DNA of 58,826 nucleotides from Dendronalium phyllosphericum CENA369 (GTDB taxonomy: Bacteria > Cyanobacteriota > Cyanobacteriia > Cyanobacteriales > Nostocaceae): assembly GCF_016056275.1 (NCBI RefSeq), contig NZ_JAECZA010000014.1:1-58826 (forward strand), read 5' to 3'. The notes under the pieces were generated by a model. It ran no database searches. It was not told the origin of the DNA and worked only from the letters and a program-made list of their open reading frames with translations. Shown one piece after another: positions 1 to 9,243 of the stretch (position 1 is the stretch's first letter; each line of letters opens with the position of its first letter). The translations under genes and the position numbers were made by a program.

Positions 1-108
1 CAAAAGTCAGTTGTTATCCTGCTCCCCCTGCTCTCTTATCCCCCATCTCCCCCTAAACCTGTGGCAAGATTGGAAACAGATCGTAATGCACTCAATTGGG
101 TAAACGAG

Positions 109-2244
109 ATGTTAGGAAACACACTTGTTGGAAGATACCAAATTATTAGCCACTTGGGAGGTGGGGGATTTGGTGAAACTTTTGTCGCTTCTGATACTCA
201 TTTACCAGGAGTACCTGAATGTGTTGTCAAGAAACTCAAGCCTCAAGCAAGCGACCCGGTAACTTTAGAAACAGCTAGACGGTTATTTGATACAGAAGCG
301 CAAGTGCTGTACAAATTAGGTACTCACGATCGCATCCCGCAACTTTTAGCTTACTTTGAAGAAAAAGCTGAATTTTATCTCGTACAAGAATTCATCGAAG
401 GTCACGATTTAAGTAAAGAATTAGCACCAGGAAAAACCTTTAGTCAAATTCAAGTGGTTTTGCTATTACAAGAAATCTTAGAAATTTTAGAATTTGTCCA
501 TCAACAGAAAGTAATTCACCGCGATATTAATCCGCGAAATATACTCAGACGGCAGCAAGATGATAAGTTATTTTTAATTGATTTTGGGGCAGTCAAACAA
601 ATTACTACCCAAGTCATTACTCCTGAAGGTCAAACCAAATCTACTGTTGCTATAGGCACTCCAGGATATATCCCAGGAGAACAAGCTCAAGGTACGCCGA
701 AATATAGCAGTGATATTTATGCTTTGGGTATAATTGCTATTCAAGCATTAACTGGATTACCTCCCGAAGAATTAGAAAAAGATGCCGATACTAATGAGAT
801 TATTTGGCAAAATCATACTACAGTATCGCCAGAATTTGCCCGATTTTTAGATAAAATGGTGTGTTATGATTTTCGGCAACGCTATTCTTCAGCAACCGCT
901 GCCTTGCAAGCACTCAAAGATTTAATGCAGCCTGCATCTGCTACTATCGCTTTGCCTCCTGTTTTGCCAGCAAAAAATCATCAAGGCAGTAAACACAAAA
1001 AGGGACTATTAATCAAGTTATTATTGGCAATATTTTTAATTGGAGCCAGTGGGATAGCATCAATATTTGTGATTAATAGTATCAATGCAAAGAATGCAAC
1101 AGAATTATCTAAACAAGGCAATACACTTTTTGAACTCCAACGCTATCCAGATGCGCTAGCAGTTTATCAACAAGCTGTTGATATTAGGCCAAATTACGCC
1201 CAAGGATGGAACGGTCAAGGAAAAACACTATTTGCATTAAAACGATATAAAGAAGCATTATCGGCTTACGATAAAGCAATCCAAATTCAGCCGGACTATG
1301 TAGATGCTTGGAGTGGTAGGGGTTTTACTTTGCAAAATTTACAGCGATATTCAGAAGCGATCGCCTCTTTTGATAAAGCCTTACAATTACATAATGACTA
1401 TCCAGAAGTCTGGAACGCGAAAGGAGAAGTTTATAGTAGTTTGAAGCAATATGATAACGCCATTAAATCTTACGATAAAGCGGTAGAACTTAAACCAGAT
1501 TTTTACGAGACTTGGTATCAAAAAGGTTTAGCGTTGCAGAATTTAAAACAGTACGAAAATGCGATCGCGGCATACGATAAAGCGATTGAAATCAAACCAG
1601 ATTACGAGCAAGCGTGGTATAATCGAGGTAATGCCTTAGTAAATTTAAACCGCTACGAAGATGCTTTTACAGCTTATGATAAGGCTGTACAGTATCAGCC
1701 AAATTATTATCTAGGTTGGTTGTCCAGAGGCAATGTTCTGATTACCTTACGACGCTACCCGGAAGCAATTGAATCATTTAACCAAGTAATTAAATACGAT
1801 TCAAACAATTATCAGGCTTGGTATAATCGCGGCTGGGCGCTGCATCAAACTCAACGCTATGAAGAAGCGGTGCAATCTTATACTAAAGCGTCAGCGATAG
1901 AACCAAAAGATTATCAAGTTTGGTATAACATGGGAAATTCCCAATTTAATTTACAGAAATACGAAGCTGCGATCGCATCGTATAATAAAGCAGTTCGTTA
2001 TAAACCAGACTCTTACGAAACTTGGTACAGCAGAGGCAATGCTTTATTAAATTTGAAACGATATCAGGATGCGATCGCATCTTATAATAGAGCAATTAAA
2101 TATAAGCCAGATTATCAACAAGCAATAAATGCCCGTAACGAAGCCCAACTTCAAATACAGAGTGAAAATTCAAAGCCTGTAATTGTTCCCATTTTACCAA
2201 GTCCTAATTCCATTAATCCAACGCAAGTGAACCCTGGGCGTTGA
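109..2244 (+). CDS. Ser/Thr protein kinase with membrane anchor and C-terminal TPR domain
   Basis: Eukaryotic-type (Hanks) kinase of the cyanobacterial TPR class, about 711 aa. The Gly-rich loop GGGGFG is near residues 18-23. The ATP-binding Lys lies in CVVKKLKP, the catalytic HRD at about 137-139 and DFG in LIDFGAVKQ. A single hydrophobic segment (about 297-322, LLIKLLLAIFLIGASG) is followed by roughly ten TPR units (YxxAIxxYDKAIxxxPDY) to about residue 675. This predicts a cytoplasmic kinase joined through one membrane span to a protein-binding TPR domain. I chose ATG 109 because the family begins MLGxxLxxRY; an in-frame GTG at 61 would add 16 residues and has no visible ribosome binding site. 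Oddity: the catalytic loop reads HRDINPRN, with Asn where the family has Lys (HRDIKPxN), so activity may be reduced. Substrate unknown. Confidence 0.9.
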   Translation: MLGNTLVGRYQIISHLGGGGFGETFVASDTHLPGVPECVVKKLKPQASDPVTLETARRLFDTEAQVLYKLGTHDRIPQLLAYFEEKAEFYLVQEFIEGHDLSKELAPGKTFSQIQVVLLLQEILEILEFVHQQKVIHRDINPRNILRRQQDDKLFLIDFGAVKQITTQVITPEGQTKSTVAIGTPGYIPGEQAQGTPKYSSDIYALGIIAIQALTGLPPEELEKDADTNEIIWQNHTTVSPEFARFLDKMVCYDFRQRYSSATAALQALKDLMQPASATIALPPVLPAKNHQGSKHKKGLLIKLLLAIFLIGASGIASIFVINSINAKNATELSKQGNTLFELQRYPDALAVYQQAVDIRPNYAQGWNGQGKTLFALKRYKEALSAYDKAIQIQPDYVDAWSGRGFTLQNLQRYSEAIASFDKALQLHNDYPEVWNAKGEVYSSLKQYDNAIKSYDKAVELKPDFYETWYQKGLALQNLKQYENAIAAYDKAIEIKPDYEQAWYNRGNALVNLNRYEDAFTAYDKAVQYQPNYYLGWLSRGNVLITLRRYPEAIESFNQVIKYDSNNYQAWYNRGWALHQTQRYEEAVQSYTKASAIEPKDYQVWYNMGNSQFNLQKYEAAIASYNKAVRYKPDSYETWYSRGNALLNLKRYQDAIASYNRAIKYKPDYQQAINARNEAQLQIQSENSKPVIVPILPSPNSINPTQVNPGR

Positions 2245-2303
2245 AAGGATGTAATAGAATGAGTAGACGAACCGCCAAGAACGCCAAGAATGTAAAGAAA
2301 AGA

Positions 2304-2742
2304 GATTTACGCCTAATGTGAATTAGGAAAAAAGGCGGGAGAAGTAAGAAGATGAAAGTTACCAGCTTCTCAAATCAAACTTCCTCCATGACTAGCATAA
2401 ACTTTGGAACGCTATTAACGACAATATTTGTAGTGGTAGATGATTGGTGTCAAAAGCAACTAAAAAAGACAACTGCATTAAAACCAGGAGTCAAAGCAAG
2501 TATGAGCGATAGCGCTTTATTAGTCGTGTTCGTCAGCGCATTGAAGGTGTTTTTCACGAAATCCAAAACACTGGTCGTAATCCCGAACGCTTACTCAACA
2601 AGACTGTCGATGGTTTTTGTGTTCACATTGCTGCCAAAATTGCCTCTCACACACTACGCAAATTGCTTCGCCGTCGTTTTGGTATTGATGTTCTCACCTT
2701 CCAGTCAGTCTCATTCTCTTTAATTCACATTAGACGTGAATT
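2304..2742. mobile_element. Internally deleted insertion-sequence remnant (MITE-like)
   Basis: Near-perfect terminal inverted repeats are present: 2309-2325 (acgcctaatgtgaatta) and the complement of 2721-2737 (acgtctaatgtgaatta), 16 of 17 matching. Weaker similarity extends about 5 nt outward. Between them lie the two ends of a transposase reading frame with the middle missing. The element is about 430 bp. No target duplication could be identified with confidence. Confidence 0.65.
2352..2720 (+). pseudogene. Transposase pseudogene, N- and C-terminal pieces fused out of frame
   Basis: The first frame gives a transposase-like N-terminus (FGTLLTTIFVVVDDWCQKQ ... KPGVKASMSDS). Around 2515 the similarity jumps to another frame reading RVRQRIEGVFHEIQ, then LLRRRFGIDVLTF, typical of the C-terminal end of a DDE transposase (basic residues around an E, then a conserved hydrophobic tail). 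The catalytic middle is absent, so the element cannot transpose itself. IS family not assigned. Confidence 0.55.
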
Positions 2743-2760
2743 ACGAATTGGTATGACTCC

Positions 2761-3873
2761 TTACCCTACCTTTTTGAACTTCGACCACAGCAAACATACA
2801 AGTCCCATGACTACTAGCGGCACTGAGAAAGTAGGTTCTGGAACAGACTGAGGATTGTGCACTGGTGGGTAAGGAATTCCATTGCCTGGAGTTTCAGTAA
2901 CTGATGCTAAAAGCTGCTTGATATCACCAAATGCATCGCTGGCGTTAACACTATTACCTTTAGAAAGGATGAGTCGGTTAAACGTCTGGATGTCTGATGC
3001 GTCCAAATTTCCTGTTAACTCAATAAAATCTTTACCTATTCCGCCCATCAGGGAGTTAATTACGGTATCAACATCAGCCCTGAGTTCTTGACTGGTATTG
3101 TTACCAACATTAATGGTTGTGTTGCTTTTATCTTCTAGCCAATTGCCATTACCAACAATTGTGTTACCGCTAGTGAATACCCAGTTACCATTACCAATAA
3201 TTGTATTGTTACTACCAAAATCCCAATTACCGTTTCCAATTGTTGCGTTATCACTACCAAAGTGCCAATTACCATTTCCTAGGTTTAAGTTGTTACTGCC
3301 GTCATCCCAATACCAGTTACCATTGCCAATAGTTGCGTTATCGCCGCCGAACTGCCAGTTACCATTGCCAATGGTTGCGTTGCTATTATTAAAGTTCCAA
3401 TTACCATTGCCAATAGTGGCGCTGTCGTTCCCAAAGTTTGAATTTAAATTACCAAGAGTTGCGTTATTACTACCAGAGTCTTTGTTGGCATTACCAATGG
3501 GTGCATTATCCTTGTTGAAGGGCAGACCACCAGCAGGGTTATTACCGCTATAGGGTGTGCCACCACGGATTATGTTCAGCGGATCGAAAGGTGATTGAGG
3601 TGTTCCACCATTTGTAAATGGGTTTTTACCGCCAGCAAAGGGATTTTTAGCATCATTTGGAAAGTCGTCACCCAGAACTAACTTTAAGCGATCGAAGATT
3701 AATTGCTGAAGTTTACTGCCCCCATCGCCTCTAAACGGATTAATACCACCGCCTGGAATAGCACTATTAGCGTTACCTACAATGGAATTACCATTAATAT
3801 TGCCAGCCAAAAAATTATCAGTACCAAAGGTGTTTTCCCCACTTTTAAAGGAGTTGATAGCAGACGCTTTCAT
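2761..3873 (-). CDS. Asn/Gly-rich repeat protein with PEP-CTERM tail
   Basis: 370 aa. The middle (about residues 145-252) holds seven copies of a 14-residue repeat ending in GNGNW (consensus NATIGNGNWxFGSD). The N-terminal third is Gly/Asn-rich with NPFAGGKNPF segments resembling the neighbouring protein at 4318-4932. The C-terminus is a textbook PEP-CTERM signal: VPEP at about 344-347, a hydrophobic span, then KFKK. This predicts exosortase-type sorting to the cell surface or matrix, although no N-terminal signal peptide is visible, which is unusual. The start is supported by AGAGGAGA upstream of ATG 3873. A 49-bp motif shared with the scyA upstream region lies 247 nt upstream of the ATG. 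No known family recognised; a structural or matrix role is inference. Confidence 0.8.
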   Translation of the reverse strand: MKASAINSFKSGENTFGTDNFLAGNINGNSIVGNANSAIPGGGINPFRGDGGSKLQQLIFDRLKLVLGDDFPNDAKNPFAGGKNPFTNGGTPQSPFDPLNIIRGGTPYSGNNPAGGLPFNKDNAPIGNANKDSGSNNATLGNLNSNFGNDSATIGNGNWNFNNSNATIGNGNWQFGGDNATIGNGNWYWDDGSNNLNLGNGNWHFGSDNATIGNGNWDFGSNNTIIGNGNWVFTSGNTIVGNGNWLEDKSNTTINVGNNTSQELRADVDTVINSLMGGIGKDFIELTGNLDASDIQTFNRLILSKGNSVNASDAFGDIKQLLASVTETPGNGIPYPPVHNPQSVPEPTFSVPLVVMGLVCLLWSKFKKVG

Positions 3874-4317
3874 TAGTACTAATCTCCTCTTTTTGGTTCA
3901 AAATTTTGGATAAAAATAAGCATTAAAAAGAGATATTTAAATCAGAATTTATAACTTTATTTTGTAGTATTTTATAGCAAAACTTAATTTTTAGCTAGTA
4001 GCGTCTAGAGCTTTATAATTACTAACTTCAAGTATTCAAGACAGTAACTCTGATAAAGCAACGAAACTGTTATCAAACGAACTTTCGCTATAGATACTAC
4101 AAAACTCATATCACCATTACAATGACTAATCCTTTGATTATTATGTCAATTTTTTTGCTTTTATAGCGGTTTTCAATTGAATCAAATCCAACAGCCTACC
4201 CGCCCTATCGGATATTCTTTCTACAAACGAAACCGCAGACAAATACAAATATTCCATCTGTGTTTATCTGCGGATTGCCGTAATTTTAATGACTGCCGTT
4301 ACTAAGCAAACATGTTA
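3874..4317. other. Intergenic region upstream of the PEP-CTERM repeat protein
   Basis: AT-rich 444-bp spacer between two minus-strand genes. Apart from the shared motif at 4120-4168 I see no gene or strong hairpin. Confidence 0.6.
4120..4168 (-). promoter_or_regulatory. Putative regulatory motif shared with the scyA upstream region (copy R0)
   Basis: The 49-bp stretch starting CAAT and containing ATGTCAATTTTTTTGCT aligns without gaps to 27138-27186 upstream of scyA (about 38 of 49 identical). It lies 247 nt upstream of the ATG at 3873; the nearest scyA copy lies 245 nt upstream of its ATG. Function is inferred from the sharing and the conserved distance. Confidence 0.5.
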
Positions 4318-4932
4318 CTATCCACCACCGAATGAGGGAATACCGCCACCACCAAATGAGGGAATACCCCCACCTCCGAATGATGGAATCTCGCTACCTC
4401 CGAATGATGGGATACTTCCACCACCGGGAATACTACCGCCAGTAATGAAACCTTGAGTTGGATCTTTTTCAGCAGCAAAGTCCTTCCAGAAATCTTCACT
4501 GTTAGTTGGATCTTTACCACCGGCGAAGATATCCCAAAACTTCTCACCGAAAGGGTCATCCTTACCTGGAGTACCAGTGCCACCGGGAATACTGCCGCCA
4601 GTCAAGGGATCTTTTGTTGGGTCTTTACCACCAGCAAAGATATCCCAGAAATTTTCACCATCGGTTGGGTTTTTACCACCAGCAAAGATATCCCAGAACT
4701 GGTCGCCGAAAGGGTTTACGCTACTTCCTGAGCCACCTGGACTACCTGAACCACTTGGGAATGGATTACTTACACTTCCGTCCTTAAAGGCATTAGTAAA
4801 ACCTTCAAGTATTTGTTCCGGTTTAACATTTGGAATATCGAACAAGGAGCCAAAAGGCGATTGTTTAAGCAGATTGACAAGTTCTTCAGTAGAAGGAGTA
4901 TTGCCGCTACCACTGTTATTTGTATCTGTCAT
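4318..4932 (-). CDS. Low-complexity protein with FWDIFAGGK repeats
   Basis: 204 aa, no recognised family. A non-repetitive N-terminus (about 1-55, acidic and polar) is followed by Gly/Ser/Pro-rich sequence carrying four spaced copies of FWDIFAGGKDPT, the last degenerate (FWKDFAAEKDPT). The C-terminus has four IPSFGGGG units. There is no signal peptide and no membrane span. ATG 4932 is preceded by GGAGAATT. It sits upstream of, and co-oriented with, the PEP-CTERM repeat protein and shares its NPFxGGKNP style, so the two may be related or act together. A structural or matrix-associated role is a guess. Confidence 0.7.
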   Translation of the reverse strand: MTDTNNSGSGNTPSTEELVNLLKQSPFGSLFDIPNVKPEQILEGFTNAFKDGSVSNPFPSGSGSPGGSGSSVNPFGDQFWDIFAGGKNPTDGENFWDIFAGGKDPTKDPLTGGSIPGGTGTPGKDDPFGEKFWDIFAGGKDPTNSEDFWKDFAAEKDPTQGFITGGSIPGGGSIPSFGGSEIPSFGGGGIPSFGGGGIPSFGGG

Positions 4933-5432
4933 CAGAAGTAATTCTCCTAGTTTTTTGGATGAAATTTCGTTAGTCTTTGAATCTAAAACAGACGCAATAC
5001 AGTCACATTTATGGCTTTTTTATTTGTTTTTCTACTATTAGATATAGTCATTAGCATCTTGAACTTCCTGATTTAATGAAAAGAATACTTAAATACTTGA
5101 TAAGTACAATTCCATTTTTATTTCATCTGTTACATACAGTATAAACAAGATTTATTAATAGGAAAATGAAAAATTTTTAGATTGTTTTGTCAATAGTTTA
5201 GATACAGTAGTTTTTAATAATTTTACTAAAAAAATTAGAGATTTATTTTAATCTTAAATCTCTAATTTTCAGGGTGTATCATTGTTTGGCGCATGAGATA
5301 GCTCTAATACAAATGCGTCAATTGGTTATTAATATAAAATTGCATTCAAACATGAAACTTAAGATAAATGATAAGAATAGGCAACAAAATACTTAGCTTA
5401 AAATTTTCACTTTTGAATGCAAGTGAGTATAA
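4933..5432. other. Intergenic region downstream of aroF
   Basis: 500-bp AT-rich spacer holding the terminator at 5231-5269 and presumably the promoter of the minus-strand gene 4318-4932. No other gene is apparent. Confidence 0.6.
5231..5269 (-). terminator. Intrinsic terminator closing the scytonemin/trp cluster
   Basis: Perfect 15-bp stem (5231-5245 with 5255-5269) and a 9-nt loop. Read on the minus strand it is followed at once by a run of seven T. It lies about 165 nt beyond the aroF stop, the last gene of the minus-strand cluster. Confidence 0.8.
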
Positions 5433-6497
5433 CTAAACAGAAGTTACCAATTCAGGTATAGACCAGCGATTAACTACTTTACCGAGAACTGACATTTCTT
5501 GAACCAAACGGTCAAATTTATCAAAAGTTAGGGATTGAGGACCATCAGATAAAGCTTTGGCTGGATTGGGGTGAACCTCAATCATTAAAGCATCTGTACC
5601 AGCTGCGATCGCAGCTAAAGCCATAGGTGCAACATACTCAGATTTACCAGTACCATGGCTGGGGTCAATCATGATCGGGAGATGTGTGAGCGATCGCAAT
5701 ACTGGAATCACAGACAAATCTAAAGTATTGCGGGCATACTTCGAGTCAAAGGTTCTAATTCCCCGCTCGCAAAGAATTACATTTGGATTACCTGCTGCTA
5801 GGAGATATTCTGCTGCCATCAACCACTCGTCAATGGTGGCTGACATTCCCCGCTTCAACAGCACTGGTTTATCTTGCGCGCCTACTTTTTTCAGCAACGC
5901 AAAATTTTGCATATTCCGCGCTCCTATCTGAATTACGTCAGCGACTCTTGCCACTGCTGGTAAATCGGCAGCATCCATAAGTTCTGTGATGATACCCAAA
6001 CCTGTAGCTTCACGAGCAGCTGCTAACAAATCTAAAGCACTCTCACCATACCCTTGAAACGCATAAGGTGAAGTACGAGGTTTGTAGGCTCCCCCACGCA
6101 GAAACTTTGCTCCTGCTACCTTCACCCGCTTTGCCGTTTCCACAATCATCGCTTCATTTTCAACCGAACAAGGCCCAGCTGTTACCACTATAGGATGATG
6201 CTCTCCAAAATAAACATCACCGTTAGGTGTGGGTACAACAACTTCACTAGCTTCTCCATATCGGAATTCTCGACTAACCCGCTTAAAAGGTTTCTCAACT
6301 CGCAATACTTGCTCAATCCAAGGACTCAACTCCTGGATTAGCATCCGATCGATAGTAGAAGTATCGCCAATCATGCCCAAGATAACTTTATGTTCGCCGA
6401 TACTTTTTTCTACTGTGACTCCCCAAGTATTTCTCAAACCTTCGCTAATCTGAGTAATTTCGTCAGTAGGTGTACCGCTCTTAAGTACTATAATCAT
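5433..6497 (-). CDS. aroF: 3-deoxy-7-phosphoheptulonate (DAHP) synthase, AroF/KDOPS-like type
   Basis: Catalyses phosphoenolpyruvate plus erythrose-4-phosphate to DAHP, the first shikimate-pathway step. 354 aa: an N-terminal ferredoxin-like/ACT-type regulatory domain (about 1-75, MIIVLKSGTPTDE...), then the TIM barrel with GPCSVEN, KRGMSATIDEW, ERGIRTFD and DPSHGTGK, which carry PEP-, metal- and phosphate-binding residues. It is the last gene of the minus-strand scytonemin cluster, 88 nt after trpD, and matches the dedicated DAHP synthase (called aroG) in the Nostoc punctiforme locus. A cluster-borne copy would raise chorismate supply for tryptophan and hydroxyphenylpyruvate. A terminator follows at 5231-5269. 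Confidence 0.93.
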   Translation of the reverse strand: MIIVLKSGTPTDEITQISEGLRNTWGVTVEKSIGEHKVILGMIGDTSTIDRMLIQELSPWIEQVLRVEKPFKRVSREFRYGEASEVVVPTPNGDVYFGEHHPIVVTAGPCSVENEAMIVETAKRVKVAGAKFLRGGAYKPRTSPYAFQGYGESALDLLAAAREATGLGIITELMDAADLPAVARVADVIQIGARNMQNFALLKKVGAQDKPVLLKRGMSATIDEWLMAAEYLLAAGNPNVILCERGIRTFDSKYARNTLDLSVIPVLRSLTHLPIMIDPSHGTGKSEYVAPMALAAIAAGTDALMIEVHPNPAKALSDGPQSLTFDKFDRLVQEMSVLGKVVNRWSIPELVTSV

Positions 6498-6585
6498 CTT
6501 CTTTTTCCCTTCGTATAGTTAATTGGGGACTAGTATTTTTACTCAGCACTCTTGTACAGACGCTATGAATCGCGTCTTTCTAAAC

Positions 6586-7830
6586 TCAGCGCAAAAATTC
6601 AGCAAGTTGTTCTAGTTTTGTCCAAGCAGCGCCGCTTTGCAGAACTTCTTGAGCAAGGACAATACCTTTAACACAACCTTCTAAAATATCTGTTTCGCCA
6701 GCGATCGCTTCGCCAACTTGCAGTGCTAGCGCTGTGTTTAAAGCGACTACATCTTGTTGCGCTTGAGTGCCTTTACCTTGTAGAACAGCTTTCAAAATTT
6801 CCGCATTCTCTTGAACATCCCCACCTTGCAAAGCCGCAGTCGGTGCAGGACTCAAACCAAGTTCCTGGGGATTGAGTGTTAAAGAACGTACTTTTTTGGC
6901 TTGGAGTACAGCCAAATCTGTGACATCTGCTAAACCAGCTTCATCTAAACGTTCCCGTCCGTGGAGTGCGATCGCTTGCCGACATCCCAATTTTGATAAA
7001 GCTTCAGCGATTACCTCTAGTAAAAGCGGGTCGTTCACACCAATAATCTGCCCTGTCGGTCGCATCGGATTTACTAAAGGCCCCAACAGATTAAAAACAG
7101 TACGCACTTTCAAAGTTTTTCGCAAAGTAGCGATCGCCTTTAATGCTGGATGCCAGCCTGGGGCAAATAAAAAGGTGATGCCAACTTCACTAACTGCGGC
7201 TTGCACTTTCTGGGGACTGGCATTGAGATTTATACCCAAAGCTTCTAAAACATCAGCGGAACCAGCTTTACTAGATGCGGAACGATTGCCATGTTTGGCA
7301 ACTTTTACCCCTGCGGCTGCGGCAACAAAGGCAACAGCAGTGGAAATGTTAAAAGTGGAAGCCCCATCTCCGCCAGTGCCGCAGGTGTCGATGAGAGACG
7401 CGGGGAAAGAGGACGGGGAGAGGGGGAGACGCGGTGAGGAAGTCGGAGTCTTGGCGGTTCCCGTCGAGTCCGAACTTCCGAACCCGAAGGGTGACGCGGG
7501 GAAATAATTTTCTGTATCTCTATGTCCCCGTGTCTCCGCGTCCCCGTGTCCCCGTGTCTCTGTGTCTCCATGTCCTATTGATTGGGATTGCAAGACGGTG
7601 GCCATACCAACCAGTTCTTCTGCGGATACGCCTTTGGCTTGAATGGCTGCTAAAATCGCTCCTGATAGTACAGGGGGTATGGCATCTGTGAGCCAACCTT
7701 GCATTAAATCCGCAGCTTGAGAAGCTGTGAGCGATCGCCGGTCGAGCAACTGTTTTAATAGAACAGACCAGTCGTAGGAATCCAAAGCGACGGCAAGGTT
7801 GCGATCTGAAGCTGGTGTGATGGTTATCAT
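6586..7830 (-). CDS. trpD: Anthranilate phosphoribosyltransferase with repeat-derived insertion
   Basis: Transfers phosphoribose from PRPP to anthranilate (tryptophan step 2). Hallmarks are [13 protein letters not shown] (PRPP/Mg binding), [21 protein letters not shown] and the [12 protein letters not shown] region. At 414 aa it is about 60 residues longer than usual. The excess (about residues 86-145) lies just before [11 protein letters not shown] and is encoded by dispersed repeat DNA (7395-7575) that stays in frame. ATG overlaps the trpB stop (ATGA at 7827-7830), so translation is probably coupled. Belongs to the cluster-specific tryptophan genes. The insertion falls in a loop before the PRPP motif, so activity may be kept. 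Confidence 0.92.
   Translation of the reverse strand: MITITPASDRNLAVALDSYDWSVLLKQLLDRRSLTASQAADLMQGWLTDAIPPVLSGAILAAIQAKGVSAEELVGMATVLQSQSIGHGDTETRGHGDAETRGHRDTENYFPASPFGFGSSDSTGTAKTPTSSPRLPLSPSSFPASLIDTCGTGGDGASTFNISTAVAFVAAAAGVKVAKHGNRSASSKAGSADVLEALGINLNASPQKVQAAVSEVGITFLFAPGWHPALKAIATLRKTLKVRTVFNLLGPLVNPMRPTGQIIGVNDPLLLEVIAEALSKLGCRQAIALHGRERLDEAGLADVTDLAVLQAKKVRSLTLNPQELGLSPAPTAALQGGDVQENAEILKAVLQGKGTQAQQDVVALNTALALQVGEAIAGETDILEGCVKGIVLAQEVLQSGAAWTKLEQLAEFLR
7395..7575. repeat. Dispersed repeat DNA inserted in frame in trpD
   Basis: Contains tandem gtgtccccgt/gtgtctc units (7520-7572). It also contains a copy (about 7437-7500) of a repeat also seen near 15440-15500 (agtcttggcg ... gaacccg-agggt). 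It encodes the extra 60 residues of TrpD without a stop codon. Confidence 0.7.
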
Positions 7831-9059
7831 TTGAGGATTTTGGCTACGGTTTGCACATCCTTATCGCCTCTACCAGAACAATTGATGACAATGCGGGGAT
7901 TGCCATCTAATTGCGAACAAAGGGTTTCTAAATAGGCGATCGCATGAGCTGTTTCTAAAGCTGGAATGATTCCTTCTAGTTGCGAAAGTCTTTGAAATGC
8001 CTCTAGTGCCTGTTTATCGGTTACGCTGTAATACTCGGCGCGACCGAGATCCTTTAAATAACTATGTTCCGGCCCGACACCCGGATAATCTAGCCCTGCA
8101 CTAATCGAATGCGCTTCAACTACTTGACCATCATCATCTTGTAATAGATAACTCATCGCACCGTGCAAAACTCCTACTTTTCCTTGCGTCAAAGTCGCTG
8201 CATGTTTTTCTGTATCTACGCCTTCACCTGCTGCTTCTATTCCAACTAGGCGTATAGACGGTTCATCTACAAATTCATGGAACAATCCGATCGCATTGGA
8301 ACCTCCACCCACACAAGCTAAGAGAATATCTGGTAGCCCGCTCCATTTCTCTTGACACTGAACGCGAGTTTCTTGGCCAATTACCGTGTGGAAGTCACGC
8401 ACTAGCATCGGGTAGGGATGAGGGCCAGCCACAGAACCCAAGATGTAATGAGTCGTTTCGACGTTTGTCACCCAATCTCGAATTGCCTCGGAAGTCGCAT
8501 CCTTAAGAGTGCCAGTACCAGCTTCCACCGGACGAACTTCAGCCCCCATCAACTTCATCCGAAACACGTTCAGGGCTTGTCGTTCCATATCATGAACGCC
8601 CATATAAATCACACATTCCAACCCAAACCGCGCGCACACGGTAGCAGTCGCCACACCATGCTGACCCGCACCAGTTTCCGCAATAATCCGCTGTTTACCC
8701 ATACGTTTGGCTAGCAACACTTGAGCCAAAGCATTGTTAATTTTATGCGCGCCAGTATGGTTTAAATCTTCTCGTTTTAAGTAAATTTGCGCTCCTGTGC
8801 CATCTGGTCTAGCGTAGTGTGCTGTCAGGCGTTCGGCAAAATATAACGGGCTAGGTCGTCCTACATAATCTCGGAGAAGATTTTGTAATTCCTCTTGGAA
8901 ACTCACCTCATTGCGATATTGATGAAATGCTGTTTCTAACTCACTTAATGCAGGCATTAAAGTTTCAGGGACGTACTTCCCGCCGAACTTACCAAACCGA
9001 CCTAAAGAGTCAGGTTGTATAGTCTCAATCGGATTTTTGATGTCTGAAATACTTACCAC
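7827..9059 (-). CDS. trpB: Tryptophan synthase beta chain
   Basis: Condenses indole with L-serine to tryptophan using PLP. 410 aa. The PLP lysine is in HTGAHKINN; the phosphate-binding GGGSNAIG and substrate-loop AETGAGQHG motifs are intact. Length matches TrpB1 enzymes. It lies between trpA (185 nt upstream) and trpD, whose ATG overlaps its stop. In the scytonemin locus it provides tryptophan for ScyB; a housekeeping copy is expected elsewhere in the genome (inference). Confidence 0.95.
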   Translation of the reverse strand: MVSISDIKNPIETIQPDSLGRFGKFGGKYVPETLMPALSELETAFHQYRNEVSFQEELQNLLRDYVGRPSPLYFAERLTAHYARPDGTGAQIYLKREDLNHTGAHKINNALAQVLLAKRMGKQRIIAETGAGQHGVATATVCARFGLECVIYMGVHDMERQALNVFRMKLMGAEVRPVEAGTGTLKDATSEAIRDWVTNVETTHYILGSVAGPHPYPMLVRDFHTVIGQETRVQCQEKWSGLPDILLACVGGGSNAIGLFHEFVDEPSIRLVGIEAAGEGVDTEKHAATLTQGKVGVLHGAMSYLLQDDDGQVVEAHSISAGLDYPGVGPEHSYLKDLGRAEYYSVTDKQALEAFQRLSQLEGIIPALETAHAIAYLETLCSQLDGNPRIVINCSGRGDKDVQTVAKILK

Positions 9060-9145
9060 AGTCTAAAACCTCTCACGTTCGCAATATCTTCTTCAAAACC
9101 GAGATTTTCTTTGCATTTCCTTCTTCGCGTCCTTTGCACGGCAGT

Positions 9146-9190
9146 TGCTACAACGGAGGGAACCTCCGCAACGCACTGCCTCGCCCTTTG
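9146..9190. repeat. Small dispersed hairpin repeat between trpA and trpB
   Basis: Imperfect palindrome ggcagttgctacaacggagg ... cgcaacgcactgcc. The same core (acaacgg-ggggaac--ccgcaacg) recurs inverted at 18318-18352, and a related one sits in the tRNA-Thr gene at 42039-42085. Typical of very small mobile repeats in Nostocales. Confidence 0.6.
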
Positions 9191-9243
9191 CGGTTCGTTA
9201 CTCTTGAATCGAACCACAGAGACACAGAGAGAAGAAAGATTTT

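Noticed and set aside
3098-3553. Open frame opposite the GNGNW repeat region
   Set aside because: A by-product of the repeats in the minus-strand gene; no start signal or plausible protein.
4302-5041. Several overlapping frames on both strands around the FWDIFAGGK gene
   Set aside because: Low-complexity repeats open all frames; only 4318-4932 has a ribosome site and non-repetitive N-terminus.
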